NCBI GenBank assembly: GCA_039028975.1
Contig: JBCCHB010000078.1
Span: 1 to 64,000 of the forward strand
Direction of reading: 5' to 3'
DNA from: JAHBNG01 sp039028975
GTDB taxonomy: Bacteria; Chloroflexota; Anaerolineae; Caldilineales; Caldilineaceae
DNA: 64,000 bases
Shown here: positions 37,321-46,345 of the stretch, piece by piece
Position numbering within the stretch: position 1 is the stretch's first letter
Layout: every line of letters starts with the position of its first letter
Notes under the pieces: model-generated
Told to the model about the DNA's origin: nothing
The model's database searches: none
The model's input: only the letters and a program-made list of their open reading frames with translations
Translations under genes and position numbers: made by a program

Positions 37321-38142
37321 CTACCGACGCCGCCACCTGGCATACCCAGCCACGCCCGTCACGCCGATGCCAAAGAGCACAATGGTCAATGGTTCGGGAA
37401 TAGAGGTTGGGTCAGTCGGTTGGGGTGGAGCAGGTGTATGCGTTGGCGTGGCGTCAAATGGTTCAAAAGTCGGCATATCAACAACAGGATCGGTGGTCGT
37501 ACCTTGAGGAACACACCGTTCACAAACGGTACCTACAAAGAGCTGGCAGCTTGCAGGCATCGTCATGGTTAGACAGTCGGGGCTTGGCCAGCTACACCTG
37601 TCATCTCCTTGTGCTGCGGCAGCCTGTACCGGGGCAGGGTAAGCGCTCTCAGATGTTGGCGAGGGTACTGGGGTATCTGTGGCACCAGGGGCCGGGTATG
37701 GGCTGGTTGGTACAGCAGTCGGCGCTACAGGTTGACGCGTCGGTGTGGGCGTTGTGGAACGAGTGGGCCAAGGCGTCGGCGTTGGATAAACCGCAGCAAT
37801 GTACTCGCCATTTACGATCCAGTAAACGATTCGGTTTGGTATCCCGGCCCAGAACGTAATCTGATCACCAGGCATAAACCCGGCTTTGTCGCTCGGTTCC
37901 CAGCGCACGCTGACGTGGGAGTCGGGATCAATCACGGGCAAGCATAGATCTGGTGTTGCGGTTGGCGGTACCGTATTTGTCGGCAGAATAGTGCTTGTTG
38001 GTGGAATAGTGCTGGTCGATTCAGGCGGTACGGTGCCAGTTGGGACAATGGTGCCAGCCGCGGTTGATGTGGGCGTCTGTGCGCTGGCATTAGATGCAAT
38101 GAGTAGAAACAAGAAGATGGATGAGAAAAATATAAGACGCAT
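37321..38142 (-). CDS. secreted protein with PEP-CTERM sorting tail 1
   Basis: A 273-residue exported protein. It has a signal peptide (cut near 21, SNASA), Thr/Pro-rich linkers, a small beta-rich domain around VRWEPSDKAGFMPGDQITFW and NGEYIAAVYP, a second linker with SPYPAP words and a Cys-rich stretch. The C terminus is a classical PEP-CTERM signal: SIPEPLTIVLFGIGVTG (PEP motif, hydrophobic span) ending in Arg-rich YARWRRR. PEP-CTERM proteins are processed by exosortases in other bacteria. No exosortase is in the window. It is a clear paralog of the gene at 39807-40613, differing mainly in linker length. Confidence 0.85.
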   Translation of the reverse strand: MRLIFFSSIFLFLLIASNASAQTPTSTAAGTIVPTGTVPPESTSTIPPTSTILPTNTVPPTATPDLCLPVIDPDSHVSVRWEPSDKAGFMPGDQITFWAGIPNRIVYWIVNGEYIAAVYPTPTPWPTRSTTPTPTRQPVAPTAVPTSPYPAPGATDTPVPSPTSESAYPAPVQAAAAQGDDRCSWPSPDCLTMTMPASCQLFVGTVCERCVPQGTTTDPVVDMPTFEPFDATPTHTPAPPQPTDPTSIPEPLTIVLFGIGVTGVAGYARWRRR

Positions 38143-38225
38143 GGGTATCTCTTTTTAATTGTATTGGATAGGCTGATGGTGGACGGGCTACGACTACGAT
38201 ATAATGCTCGGTTATTGCCTCTCCG

Positions 38226-38948
38226 TCATGTGACCAGGCTTTCCGCGATTCTAAAAATGTCTAACACTGTTGCATAGACCATCAGCCCCATAAGTAGGAT
38301 CCATCCGGTTACAGCCAAGGGCACTTCGAGCCGCCCGAGTGGTGGGCAGACCTTCTCAAGGACACCCATCACAATCTTTCCACCATCTAATGGCGGTAGA
38401 GGCAAGAGATTCAGAATCGCCAGGTTTATGTTCAACAGGACGCACAGGTGAAGCAAGCGCACAATGCTCGTTCCAACGTGTTCTCCGCCGATTGCCACGA
38501 TACCAACGATTCCGGACAGTTGACCTGGGTTAGAGAATAGTTGGGGAATTTCAGTAACCATCTGAAACGTGATCTGCCAGGTATCCTTTAGCGGTTGTAC
38601 GAGCGCCCCATCTACGGACAGACCGTGTTGCGAAATATTAATGATCGATAGGCAGATTACGGAGCCGGCAATATTTGACAGTGGACCGCCCAGAGCGAAG
38701 ACAATACGCTTGCGAAGGGGTAGCGAACCAAAGCCTTGGTGTTCGAGAGCAGGCAACACGTACCCGCCACATGGAATTAGCGATAGACGGTATTCGGTTT
38801 GGCCGCACCGAAATCCCCAAAGGCGTCTTCCGAAACCGACCGAAAAGCGAGCTATCGGAATACCTACCCACTTTGCTGCCAAGAAGTGGCCTGCCTCGTG
38901 AAGCGTAATCAATAAACTGATTGCTAAAAATACTAACAAGTAACTCAT
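38226..38948 (-). CDS. M50-family site-2 protease-like membrane metallopeptidase
   Basis: A 240-residue integral membrane zinc protease of the M50 family. The zinc site HEAGH is at residues 17-21 in the first span, followed by the family-typical VGFGRRLWG and CGGYV segments. The third ligand motif LLPLPPLDGGK is near residue 190 in a C-terminal span. It is shorter than RseP because it lacks a PDZ domain. Such enzymes cut membrane-spanning segments. Its place between two PEP-CTERM genes, both ending in membrane helices, is suggestive but no cleavage partner is shown. TAGGAG precedes the ATG. Confidence 0.85.
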   Translation of the reverse strand: MSYLLVFLAISLLITLHEAGHFLAAKWVGIPIARFSVGFGRRLWGFRCGQTEYRLSLIPCGGYVLPALEHQGFGSLPLRKRIVFALGGPLSNIAGSVICLSIINISQHGLSVDGALVQPLKDTWQITFQMVTEIPQLFSNPGQLSGIVGIVAIGGEHVGTSIVRLLHLCVLLNINLAILNLLPLPPLDGGKIVMGVLEKVCPPLGRLEVPLAVTGWILLMGLMVYATVLDIFRIAESLVT

Positions 38949-39016
38949 ACTAGAACTCTCCTATAGTCGCCGAACGCAAAACGCTATGCATGGCCTTTAT
39001 CTCTGTTCAGTCCATG

Positions 39017-39103
39017 CTATACTGCGGTCGTTTTGAAAACAGGAGTTTTCCGATGCTCTACCAGAGTGACCAAACTCTTGTTTTCAAACGGAGCTGAGTA
39101 TAG
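39017..39103. repeat. palindromic repeat, family A copy 2
   Basis: TTTGAAAACAGGAGTTT (39032-39048) pairs with 39072-39088 at 16 of 17 positions. Outer arms CTATACT (39017-39023) and AGTATAG (39097-39103) pair perfectly. The bounding TATACTRCGGTCG is shared with the copy at 56388-56443 in opposite orientation. It lies between the M50 gene start and the 3' end of the next minus-strand gene. Confidence 0.7.
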
Positions 39104-39114
39104 ATTGTTCAGAT

Positions 39115-39771
39115 TCATTTTGAGAAGAGCGGTAAATATATGTCCCAGGACGGTGGATAAACCATTACACCACATGAACACACAGAATTGTAGAGAGGCT
39201 CTAATAACGACAATTCAAAGTGGCGTGAATTAGATAGACTGACCACAGCTTGCGGGGATAAGATTTCAACATAACAGGCCCTATGCGCTCCATCCTTCTC
39301 GCTGGGTTGATCTAACTGACGATTCGCCAGTTGTGTACCTGATACCTCACTTCCCTCTTCACATTCATATGTTGGAAGCTGCAATTCGTGGTCGAGTCTC
39401 AGGCTGATTGAGTCACCGACAGACAGCGACCCTACCTGGGTAGAGCATATGTACTTGGGCTTATGATCTCCAGATGTTTCACATTCCCAGCCTGGGGTCA
39501 ATAAGGTATAGCCGCCACCAGACGGAAGCGGGTTCGTAAGGACAACCGCAATGGTTGGGGTAGAAGTTGTGCTTATGTTCGTCAGCGTCATCTCATTCGT
39601 TAATATGTCCAGAGATATGTTAGCCCCCACCGTACCAGTCAAAGTGTATGTAGACAGAACCGTGCTGCTTGGCGCAATCGTGCTAGTTACAAGTGATGTT
39701 TGATTTTGAGCGTTGGTGATTGATGCAATGAGTAAAAGAAAGAAGGTGAATGAAAAGATGATGATTCGCAT
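39115..39771 (-). CDS. small secreted protein with YLPLF tail
   Basis: A 218-residue exported protein of unknown function. The start at 39771 has a strong ribosome site (CAGGAGGGATC); a longer in-frame start would overlap the upstream PEP-CTERM gene. Signal peptide at about 1-21 (MRIIIFSFTFFLLLIASITNA), a Ser/Thr-rich beginning, and a beta-rich domain resembling DUF11-type modules (PTIAVVLTNPLPSGGGYTLL, GSLSVGDSISLRLDHEL) with several Cys. It ends in SWDIYLPLFSK, a YLPL-type tail. It follows the second PEP-CTERM gene by 35 bp. Its signal peptide resembles that of the PEP-CTERM paralogs. Confidence 0.75.
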   Translation of the reverse strand: MRIIIFSFTFFLLLIASITNAQNQTSLVTSTIAPSSTVLSTYTLTGTVGANISLDILTNEMTLTNISTTSTPTIAVVLTNPLPSGGGYTLLTPGWECETSGDHKPKYICSTQVGSLSVGDSISLRLDHELQLPTYECEEGSEVSGTQLANRQLDQPSEKDGAHRACYVEILSPQAVVSLSNSRHFELSLLEPLYNSVCSCGVMVYPPSWDIYLPLFSK

Positions 39772-39806
39772 GATCCCTCCTGATGTATCGTAATGGATTT
39801 GGGAAA

Positions 39807-40613
39807 TTATCGCCGCCACTTGGCATACCCAGCCACGCCCGACACGCCAATGCCAAAGAGCATAATGGTCAGCGGTTCGGGAATGGAGGTTGGTTCAGCG
39901 GGCTGGGATGCGGCAGGCGTATGAGTTGGCGTTGGCGTTGGCGTATGGTAACTAGGCTCAGTGGTTGGCGTATCAGTATAAGGAATCCCTATCGTACCAC
40001 ATACTTCTTCGCCACAATCTTCAACAACATTCGAAACGACTCCCACTAAAAGATGACAACTCTCTGGCATAGAGACGGCAAGGCAGTCGGGGCTAGGCCA
40101 ACTACACCTTTCGATGCCGCCCAGCGCGGACGCCTGTACTGGAGCAGGGTAGGCGCTTTCTGGTGTCGGCGTGGGTATTGGTGTATCTGTGGCGATGGGT
40201 GCTGGGTAAGGGCTGGTCGGTCCCGCCGTTGGCGCTGCTGGATCAAGCGTCGGCGTGGGCGTTACGGCGCGGGTTGGCCGAGGCGTTGAGGTTGGGTAGA
40301 CGGCAGCAATGTACTCGCCGTTTACGATCCAGTACACAACTTGGTTTGGTCCATCCGCCCAGAATGTGACCCGCTCACCAGGTGTAAACTCGGTTACGTC
40401 GCTCGGTTCCCAGCGGATGTTGACGTAGGAGTTCGGAGCAATCTCAGGCAAGCATAGTTGTTCGGGCGTCGCCGTTGGCGGTATCGTACTCGTTGGTGGG
40501 ATTGTGCCTGTTGGAACGATGGTTCCAGCGGCAGTCAATGTAGGCGTTTGTGCGCTGGCGTTTGAAGCAACGAGTAGAAGCAGGAAGATGGATGAGAAAA
40601 TTATGAGACGCAT
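39807..40613 (-). CDS. secreted protein with PEP-CTERM sorting tail 2
   Basis: A 268-residue paralog of the protein encoded at 37321-38142. The signal peptide (MRLIIFSSIFLLLLVASNASA), the RWEPSDVTEFTPGERVTFW domain, NGEYIAAVYP, SPYPAP linker and CSWPSPDCL Cys region all align. The C terminus SIPEPLTIMLFGIGVSG followed by YAKWRR is again a PEP-CTERM signal. The two copies are separated by the M50 protease gene and a YLPL-tailed protein gene, which suggests duplication and insertion or rearrangement. Confidence 0.85.
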   Translation of the reverse strand: MRLIIFSSIFLLLLVASNASAQTPTLTAAGTIVPTGTIPPTSTIPPTATPEQLCLPEIAPNSYVNIRWEPSDVTEFTPGERVTFWADGPNQVVYWIVNGEYIAAVYPTSTPRPTRAVTPTPTLDPAAPTAGPTSPYPAPIATDTPIPTPTPESAYPAPVQASALGGIERCSWPSPDCLAVSMPESCHLLVGVVSNVVEDCGEEVCGTIGIPYTDTPTTEPSYHTPTPTPTHTPAASQPAEPTSIPEPLTIMLFGIGVSGVAGYAKWRR

Positions 40614-40644
40614 TGCGTTATTCCTTCACTTTGGCACATTGGCC

Positions 40645-42033
40645 TTACTGATTCACGACTGGTAAAAAGACATATGTTGTGTTGTCTGATATCGATGTAC
40701 TCTCAGTCATTTGCGACACATCCGTAAAACAATCGTCGAATCCGCCGGCGGTTACAGACATTTCCTCCGCGTCGTTATCCGTTACAGGATTGAGAACCCG
40801 TCCGACAAACAGAATAGAATCAGTCACCATGTCGTGTATCAGGAAAATGAAGGGGCGGTCAAGCGCCACGCAAAAATTAGGAGCGCTGGTTCCACCGATG
40901 GTAACGGCTGTGACAGCCGCCGCCTCTGTACCCTTTTCGTCGACTGAGATGAATGCATCATGTCCGAGAGCAGAGATGTGGAGCTTTTCATCCTCATCAC
41001 TCATACTGGAGAAGTCGGCTCGCTCTTCTGAAAACGCATCGGTCATGCCCATTGTTTGCAGTGTTGCCTTGAGATCCAGCTTTGTTTTATAGGTAAACTT
41101 GGGCGTAATTAGGTACATCTCCTTACTTGCAAACTGCTCCATTACCTGACTCAAGAACGCGGGATTTAATTCGGTTTCAATCGTAGAAAATTGGCCCGGA
41201 TCCGGCAGAAGCACAATCATTTGGCTGCGGTCGCCCTTATAGGGAAGGGCCAAAGCCTGATAGCCTTCCCCATCCACATAGTCAAAATACCGTTGTGCAG
41301 ACATCATCGGGGCCACAACAGTACTTCCATCAAGACGAACAAACTGTCTGGGGTCAGTTTCATCAAAATGCTCCACCCACTCGGCTCTGAAGTAGGTCGC
41401 ATTGGCCAGAACCAAGCGAGTCAAATCTGTGAGGACGCTTGCCGCGACTGGTTCTGGAATCTTGCCCCTGGTATGCTCGCTGCTCCATTCATTGATGGCT
41501 ACGCGTGCCTCTTCTCTTTTTGCATCATCGACATAGTCAACTTCCTGTATGCCAGAGCCATAATTTTCCGCGACTGTATCCAAAAACGCTGCCCGAAAAG
41601 GGTAGCCAGCCTGGGGCCAAAGTGAGTTGGCAACGTTTAAGGTAAAGCTCACAGGCTCTGTGCTAGAGATCTGCTGGGTCAGATCTGCGCTTAGGTTTTT
41701 GAACGCCGGGTGAAGCTGCTCTTGAGATAAGTTGTAGTGGAGGATGTTGGCCATCTGTTGTTCAGTGTTGCCCCTGGCTCCCACATAGGTCATGGCCAAT
41801 GCAGTCGAGATGCTGTAAGGCGAATAGAAGAGATTCTCGTCACTCTCCCGAATGGTATGGTAGAGATCAAAGGCAAATTCGCTGTTGCCTGCGACGAGTT
41901 CCGATTGGATGTTGGGTTCATTCGTCTCCTGGCCATAGGTCGGGTAGGGATGACAGATGAGAAGGAATAGCGCCAAAAAAGTCGCTGCTACGCTTCGAAA
42001 CTTTGGCTGTGAGTGAGAGTACAATTTGTTCAT
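40645..42033 (-). CDS. secreted serpin with FLPVV tail
   Basis: A 462-residue serine-protease inhibitor of the serpin family. After a signal peptide (about 1-35) the fold is recognisable in NLFYSPYSISTALAMTYVGA, NSLWPQ, LVLANATYF, APMMSAQ and the hinge EKGTEAAAVTAV that precedes the reactive loop, then CVALDRPFIFLIHD and ILFVGRVLNP. The small Ala/Thr residues of the hinge mark an inhibitory serpin; the target protease cannot be read from the loop (TIGGTSAPNF). It extends about 35 residues beyond a normal serpin and ends in TTYVFLPVVNQ, a YLPL-type tail, so it is probably held at the surface, where it could restrain endogenous or foreign proteases. Confidence 0.9.
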   Translation of the reverse strand: MNKLYSHSQPKFRSVAATFLALFLLICHPYPTYGQETNEPNIQSELVAGNSEFAFDLYHTIRESDENLFYSPYSISTALAMTYVGARGNTEQQMANILHYNLSQEQLHPAFKNLSADLTQQISSTEPVSFTLNVANSLWPQAGYPFRAAFLDTVAENYGSGIQEVDYVDDAKREEARVAINEWSSEHTRGKIPEPVAASVLTDLTRLVLANATYFRAEWVEHFDETDPRQFVRLDGSTVVAPMMSAQRYFDYVDGEGYQALALPYKGDRSQMIVLLPDPGQFSTIETELNPAFLSQVMEQFASKEMYLITPKFTYKTKLDLKATLQTMGMTDAFSEERADFSSMSDEDEKLHISALGHDAFISVDEKGTEAAAVTAVTIGGTSAPNFCVALDRPFIFLIHDMVTDSILFVGRVLNPVTDNDAEEMSVTAGGFDDCFTDVSQMTESTSISDNTTYVFLPVVNQ

Positions 42034-42050
42034 TGAGCTGCTCCGATGTG

Positions 42051-42146
42051 ATTATGCTTCGCTAGAAAAGCCTTGTCCCGACTCTTGAGCAAATTTATCT
42101 GAAAAATTCCAAAAAGGGAGAATAGATCTTTTCTGGCCATCTATAC
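42051..42146. repeat. palindromic repeat, family B copy 2
   Basis: GCTAGAAAAGCCTTGTCCCG (from 42061) corresponds to the left arm of the copy at 23909. AGAAAAG (42064-42070) pairs with CTTTTCT (42128-42134), and the element ends in ATCTATAC. It lies in the 230-bp gap between the serpin start and the end of the next minus-strand gene; nothing else was seen in that gap. Confidence 0.55.
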
Positions 42147-42263
42147 TGATGAATGATGAGGAGCGATGGACTGAATGCTGACGATGCGAGGGAGCATCAC
42201 CAACATTCAACCCATCGCGTACCCTACGACTGGATCTGCTTATCTGCTGCTACCTGCCACTAT

Positions 42264-45200
42264 CTACTGTTCCTGACTAACAAAGGGCAGATAGATTGTC
42301 TCTTCTATCGTCCTCGATGTCGGCGTTGGTGGGAACAAGGTGCCCACTTGTCCATTTGCCGATGAGTCGGTCGGTGCAGCCGTTGGCGCAATCGGTGTCG
42401 ACGTCGGCGTGTTGGTTGGGGTACTCGTTGGCCCAACTGTTGGTTCATCGACAGGTGTCGTCAGATCGGCGGTTGGCGTTGCTGTTTGTGATGCTGGTAA
42501 TCCTGTAGGCGAAATGGATGGTGTGATAGTTGGTGTCGTGACTAAGCTGTTCGTTGGTGTTGCAGTTGGTGTTGTGGTTGGTGTAAATGTTGACGTATGG
42601 GTCGGTGTCGGCGTTGTAGCAGGTGCACCAGGCGTCAGGGGCGTCGGCGTGGGGGTTGCAGTGGGTGGCATGGGTGTACGCGGCGGATCGCCATCGACCT
42701 GACATTCGTTACCTAGCAAACCTTGGTTGGCAATATAGGCAGCAAAGTTGTCGCCGATTTCCGTGCGTTCAAAGGTTATTGGGTTAAAGAGAGCGCCATT
42801 ATATTGATAGTTTGGGTAAGTGCTTTGATCCTGCTCCCACGCGCGATAATCATCATTGATGCTATACCAGGCAAAGCGTTGAACCAGCCGATGTTCGTCG
42901 TTGGGATCGCCAAGCTCTTGGTCGGTTGCAGTCACCATGAAGTCAAAGGTCTCGTTCATGAAACGGTTCACTGCGGCAGGAGAAAAGTCTGCGATCGGCT
43001 GATACCAATCGGGCAGCAACACGCCCATCTCTGAGACATATAGGGGCAGGTTCGTATAGCCGTTCTCCTTCATCCACTGGCGGAAGCCAACGATCTGGGA
43101 TTTGAAGATCGCCACATCAGTATGGGAGCTAATGCCGATGCGCATGCCTTCAACTGCATCAACACCCGGCGGAATATCCGCCCCCCAGCATATACTTAGA
43201 TCATCGAAGTGATCACAACTGGCTTCATTGAGAATGTGGTTGTGGATAGACCAACCGTCAGCGGGTAATGGAACGCCATAGGCATCTTGATAATTTTGTA
43301 GAATCAAGTCCAGATATTGGAGGCGAAGCGGTGTTGGTTGGGTGATGGAACCAGGGAAGAGCCGCGCTGTGGAATCGGCCGATTTAATCAGGTGGTAAAG
43401 TTCATGGTAGGCAGCCGCATAGAGGTCAGGAGGCATACCATCTTGGAACTTGATCCGATCCGGCTCCACTCCAATAAACCAGTCCGAACCAGGATTTTCG
43501 CTGGCAATCGTCTGTATCGAGTCCGCATTTGGTGAGAATCTATAGCCGCTATCTTCTAATGCAGTCAGCCGAATTACCTTCGAGTGGTCGAGATGGTCAG
43601 GCGATCCCGGCGACAAAGATGTTGAGAAATTACTGTACCAGCCCGCACCGAGATCGGTTATATCATAGGATGAGATTGAAGCTTGAGGTCCAGAACCGAT
43701 GGTATTGAGAAGTACGCCAGCGCGGCAGACAGGTCCGCTGGGTGTTGCCGTTGGTGTATGTGTAGGTGTAGGAGATGGTGTGGGCGTTTCCGTGGGTTCT
43801 TCTGACGAGGGATTAATTTGTAAGCGGGTTAATGGATCGCCCAGCAGTACGTAGGTGTAGCGTACATCCTGGCAGCAGATACTATTTTGGAAGAGATTTA
43901 TATACCCTGCTTCAACCAATTCACCCAGGTGAGGAGGATTGTCTATGTCTTCTGCCAGCTTCTCGTGGAAACCTTGTAGAAGAAAATGGTGCCCTGTATC
44001 GACGCTGAGTCCGGCCCCACCCCAAACAGCGACGGCACCCGCGTTAGGTAGTCGCTGCAAACGCTCATCAAAGGTAGTTCCCGTTCGCGAGACATGGGTG
44101 AATTGACTTGTCCAGCTGGTCATCTGGAGCATGACAAAGGTGCGCTCTCGTTCGGTTAACTCAAGTAGCTGATTAAAATCAAGCAAGAAACCACCACTTT
44201 GTTCCAGCGACGCCAGGAAGAAATGATTTGCATGGCCCATAAATGTAGCCAAAGCGGGACCAGAATCGAGTAATTCAAAAGCTCGTTGATTAGCGAGTTC
44301 AGGATTTGGCTCGCGCCACGGATCGGTAACGCCAGCGGGGTTGGGGTCGTAGTAGAGTCGTTGGCTGCGCAGTCGGGAAGTTTGATAATTCTCAATGATG
44401 TAATCAGTTCCGGCGGCAAAATCGCCCGTTGGATCTAGAGAGCCATCGGACCGATGATAGTTATCTGCAAGGTATAGGCTCACCGATTGCTCCGATCCGC
44501 TCGTGTTGGTCGCAGTCTCGTAGCGCACAATCTTATTGACCACATCTCTTAGTTGGTCTTCATCCTGGATAGAGAATCGGCCAAACCACATGTCAATCAA
44601 GAAATTTTTATCTATTGTGCCTTCAAGTGGATGGGCATCATCAAGCTGGACAAAGCAGGATTCACAGGCTGTTTCGCCCTGCCATGGGTCGATCTGCTCT
44701 AGAAATGTCGGGAAGATGTTACGGTTATAGTTACCATCCATACGCTCTTTGTAGTTTTTGGGATCGAAGGTGCTGTCACCAACGGCCACAGCCGATAGTG
44801 GCGGCTTATCCCAATTATGTTTGGCATACTGGAGCATGTTCCGTACAGCATCCGGCGAAACGTGACCAAAGCTCCAGCTATCGTAGATACTTTGTAGATC
44901 GACTGCTTCCGCTTGATATCCCTGAGTCCGTCTTAAATCCAGGAGTGGCTGAAGCTCGTCATGGAACAGCTCATAAGCAACGTAGAGACCATCCGCTTGA
45001 GTCTCGGTGGACCATGTTACTGGGGTATGTTTCGAGAGGACAGGCTGCTGAAGATCGGAAGCCATCGTTAGGATATAGCGCCGAGGTTCGGGACCGTCTT
45101 CAAATTGAGGATTCGTTCCAAGGGGAATAATCAGCCGGGTGGGCTGCAAAACATCTGTAATGTCGTGGAGGGCCGCATCACTGGCTACGTTGGTCAGTTG

Positions 45201-46214
45201 ATAGCGCCAGGTACCATCTATACCATGGAAGGTTGCGCCGCCATTGCCAAAATCCAGATTGACAGGTTGCTCCCAGTAGAGTTTATCGAAGCTTATTCTG
45301 CTTTCCAGCGTGCTAGGCAGCAGCGTAAACTGGATGGTCTGTGGACGGCTGGTTGTGGATGTGAAGACGTGAGTCCAACTCTCGTAAAATCGAAAATTCG
45401 TCCAGCTCACGTCCTTGAGTCTCCCACCAAAGTCAGCCCTTAAGGTGTGGTTCGCTACAGTTCTTGCAGCACCGGTAACCGTAAATTGCGAGGCTTCTGG
45501 ACTACCTTCGGCTAAGGGGAGTCTATTATTTAGCGGAATCGTTGCCGTAGGGTACGTACTCGGATTCCCAAGCTGATTGGGGCTTACCTCTAGCGATGTG
45601 TGATACCAATTGTCCCCGTCCTCCCCAGACATGGTCGATTCGTAGATCCGATTGCCCTCCCAGATGCCTTGTTCCATTGCTGTAGAACGGAGTGGGGCTG
45701 TACTCTCTGCTCCAGGCACCACGTTACGATTTCCCATGCGCAAGCCATTGGAGCCGCTAAAGGTCAGCCAGAAGATCTCCTCTTCATTCCAGTAGTCCCC
45801 GACGGTGGGACTATGTTCGGTATGGTCCGCATAAAAGCGCAGCGAATCAGAGGTATCCAGCGTATTGTTGCCGTTGTCCCACACCTCGACGGCGACTTCT
45901 GTGCCGCGGAAAGCGATCTGGATACTAGAGAGGGATGTGTTTGCCGGAACGCCTTGGGCAATGAGATCGGCACCGGTTATCAGTTGAATTCCCGGCTCGA
46001 TCACATGAATTTTGACTGCATCTTGAAAAACAGCGGGGTTGGTGGGAGCAAAGGCCAGAGGATCCTGCTCCGCAGATTTGGGGGCGATTTTAGGCTGGCC
46101 TGATATAATTTGGCCGGCATGGGCAGGCACAGAGCTTGAGGGGACAAGCGCCCCCACCAACAGTAGCATGGTGGTGAGAGGGAGGATAACATATGATACG
46201 ACTGGACTCTTCAT
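42264..46214 (-). CDS. C25-like peptidase / glycosidase-like fusion with YLPFV tail
   Basis: A 1316-residue exported protein. After a signal peptide (about 1-33) come beta domains and a gingipain-like C25 region (about 400-790): YQAEAVDLQSIYDSW, AVAVGDSTFDPKNY, IDMWFGRF. The catalytic His is present (H661 in FMGHANH), but the position of the nucleophile Cys appears to be Ser700 (LQMTSWTSQF, where relatives have MTC), so peptidase activity is doubtful. A Thr/Pro linker leads to a TIM-barrel-like domain (about 830-1150) with LYVSEMGVL resembling a glycoside-hydrolase acid strand. A long Thr/Pro stalk precedes the tail TIYLPFVSQEQ. AAAGGAATAATAGAC precedes the ATG. Three Pho-box-like 11-bp repeats lie 98 bp upstream. 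Confidence 0.75.
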   Translation of the reverse strand: MKSPVVSYVILPLTTMLLLVGALVPSSSVPAHAGQIISGQPKIAPKSAEQDPLAFAPTNPAVFQDAVKIHVIEPGIQLITGADLIAQGVPANTSLSSIQIAFRGTEVAVEVWDNGNNTLDTSDSLRFYADHTEHSPTVGDYWNEEEIFWLTFSGSNGLRMGNRNVVPGAESTAPLRSTAMEQGIWEGNRIYESTMSGEDGDNWYHTSLEVSPNQLGNPSTYPTATIPLNNRLPLAEGSPEASQFTVTGAARTVANHTLRADFGGRLKDVSWTNFRFYESWTHVFTSTTSRPQTIQFTLLPSTLESRISFDKLYWEQPVNLDFGNGGATFHGIDGTWRYQLTNVASDAALHDITDVLQPTRLIIPLGTNPQFEDGPEPRRYILTMASDLQQPVLSKHTPVTWSTETQADGLYVAYELFHDELQPLLDLRRTQGYQAEAVDLQSIYDSWSFGHVSPDAVRNMLQYAKHNWDKPPLSAVAVGDSTFDPKNYKERMDGNYNRNIFPTFLEQIDPWQGETACESCFVQLDDAHPLEGTIDKNFLIDMWFGRFSIQDEDQLRDVVNKIVRYETATNTSGSEQSVSLYLADNYHRSDGSLDPTGDFAAGTDYIIENYQTSRLRSQRLYYDPNPAGVTDPWREPNPELANQRAFELLDSGPALATFMGHANHFFLASLEQSGGFLLDFNQLLELTERERTFVMLQMTSWTSQFTHVSRTGTTFDERLQRLPNAGAVAVWGGAGLSVDTGHHFLLQGFHEKLAEDIDNPPHLGELVEAGYINLFQNSICCQDVRYTYVLLGDPLTRLQINPSSEEPTETPTPSPTPTHTPTATPSGPVCRAGVLLNTIGSGPQASISSYDITDLGAGWYSNFSTSLSPGSPDHLDHSKVIRLTALEDSGYRFSPNADSIQTIASENPGSDWFIGVEPDRIKFQDGMPPDLYAAAYHELYHLIKSADSTARLFPGSITQPTPLRLQYLDLILQNYQDAYGVPLPADGWSIHNHILNEASCDHFDDLSICWGADIPPGVDAVEGMRIGISSHTDVAIFKSQIVGFRQWMKENGYTNLPLYVSEMGVLLPDWYQPIADFSPAAVNRFMNETFDFMVTATDQELGDPNDEHRLVQRFAWYSINDDYRAWEQDQSTYPNYQYNGALFNPITFERTEIGDNFAAYIANQGLLGNECQVDGDPPRTPMPPTATPTPTPLTPGAPATTPTPTHTSTFTPTTTPTATPTNSLVTTPTITPSISPTGLPASQTATPTADLTTPVDEPTVGPTSTPTNTPTSTPIAPTAAPTDSSANGQVGTLFPPTPTSRTIEETIYLPFVSQEQ

Positions 46215-46312
46215 TGTCTATTATTCCTTTGATGCAAATGTACTGTCTATTATCTATGCCCTCTTATAAGACGATTGGACTACGACATTGGTCACCGTAA
46301 TCGTCAAAAGTC

Positions 46313-46345
46313 GTGAGGTCCACGTGAGGTTTGAGTGAGATCGGT
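46313..46345 (-). promoter_or_regulatory. three tandem 11-bp operator repeats (Pho-box-like)
   Basis: On the minus strand: ACCGATCTCAC, TCAAACCTCAC, GTGGACCTCAC. The array ends 98 bp before the start codon of the C25-like fusion gene, in the same orientation as the arrays at 24124-24156 and 48387-48419. Its upstream unit overlaps the first unit of the 15-bp repeat array. Confidence 0.75.

Noticed and set aside
42340..42702. Plus-strand Val/Gly-rich frame
   Set aside because: It is the antisense image of the Thr/Pro stalk codons of the C25-like fusion protein. Similar antisense frames occur opposite other stalks (e.g. 18446-19003, 29297-29644, 47048-47566).
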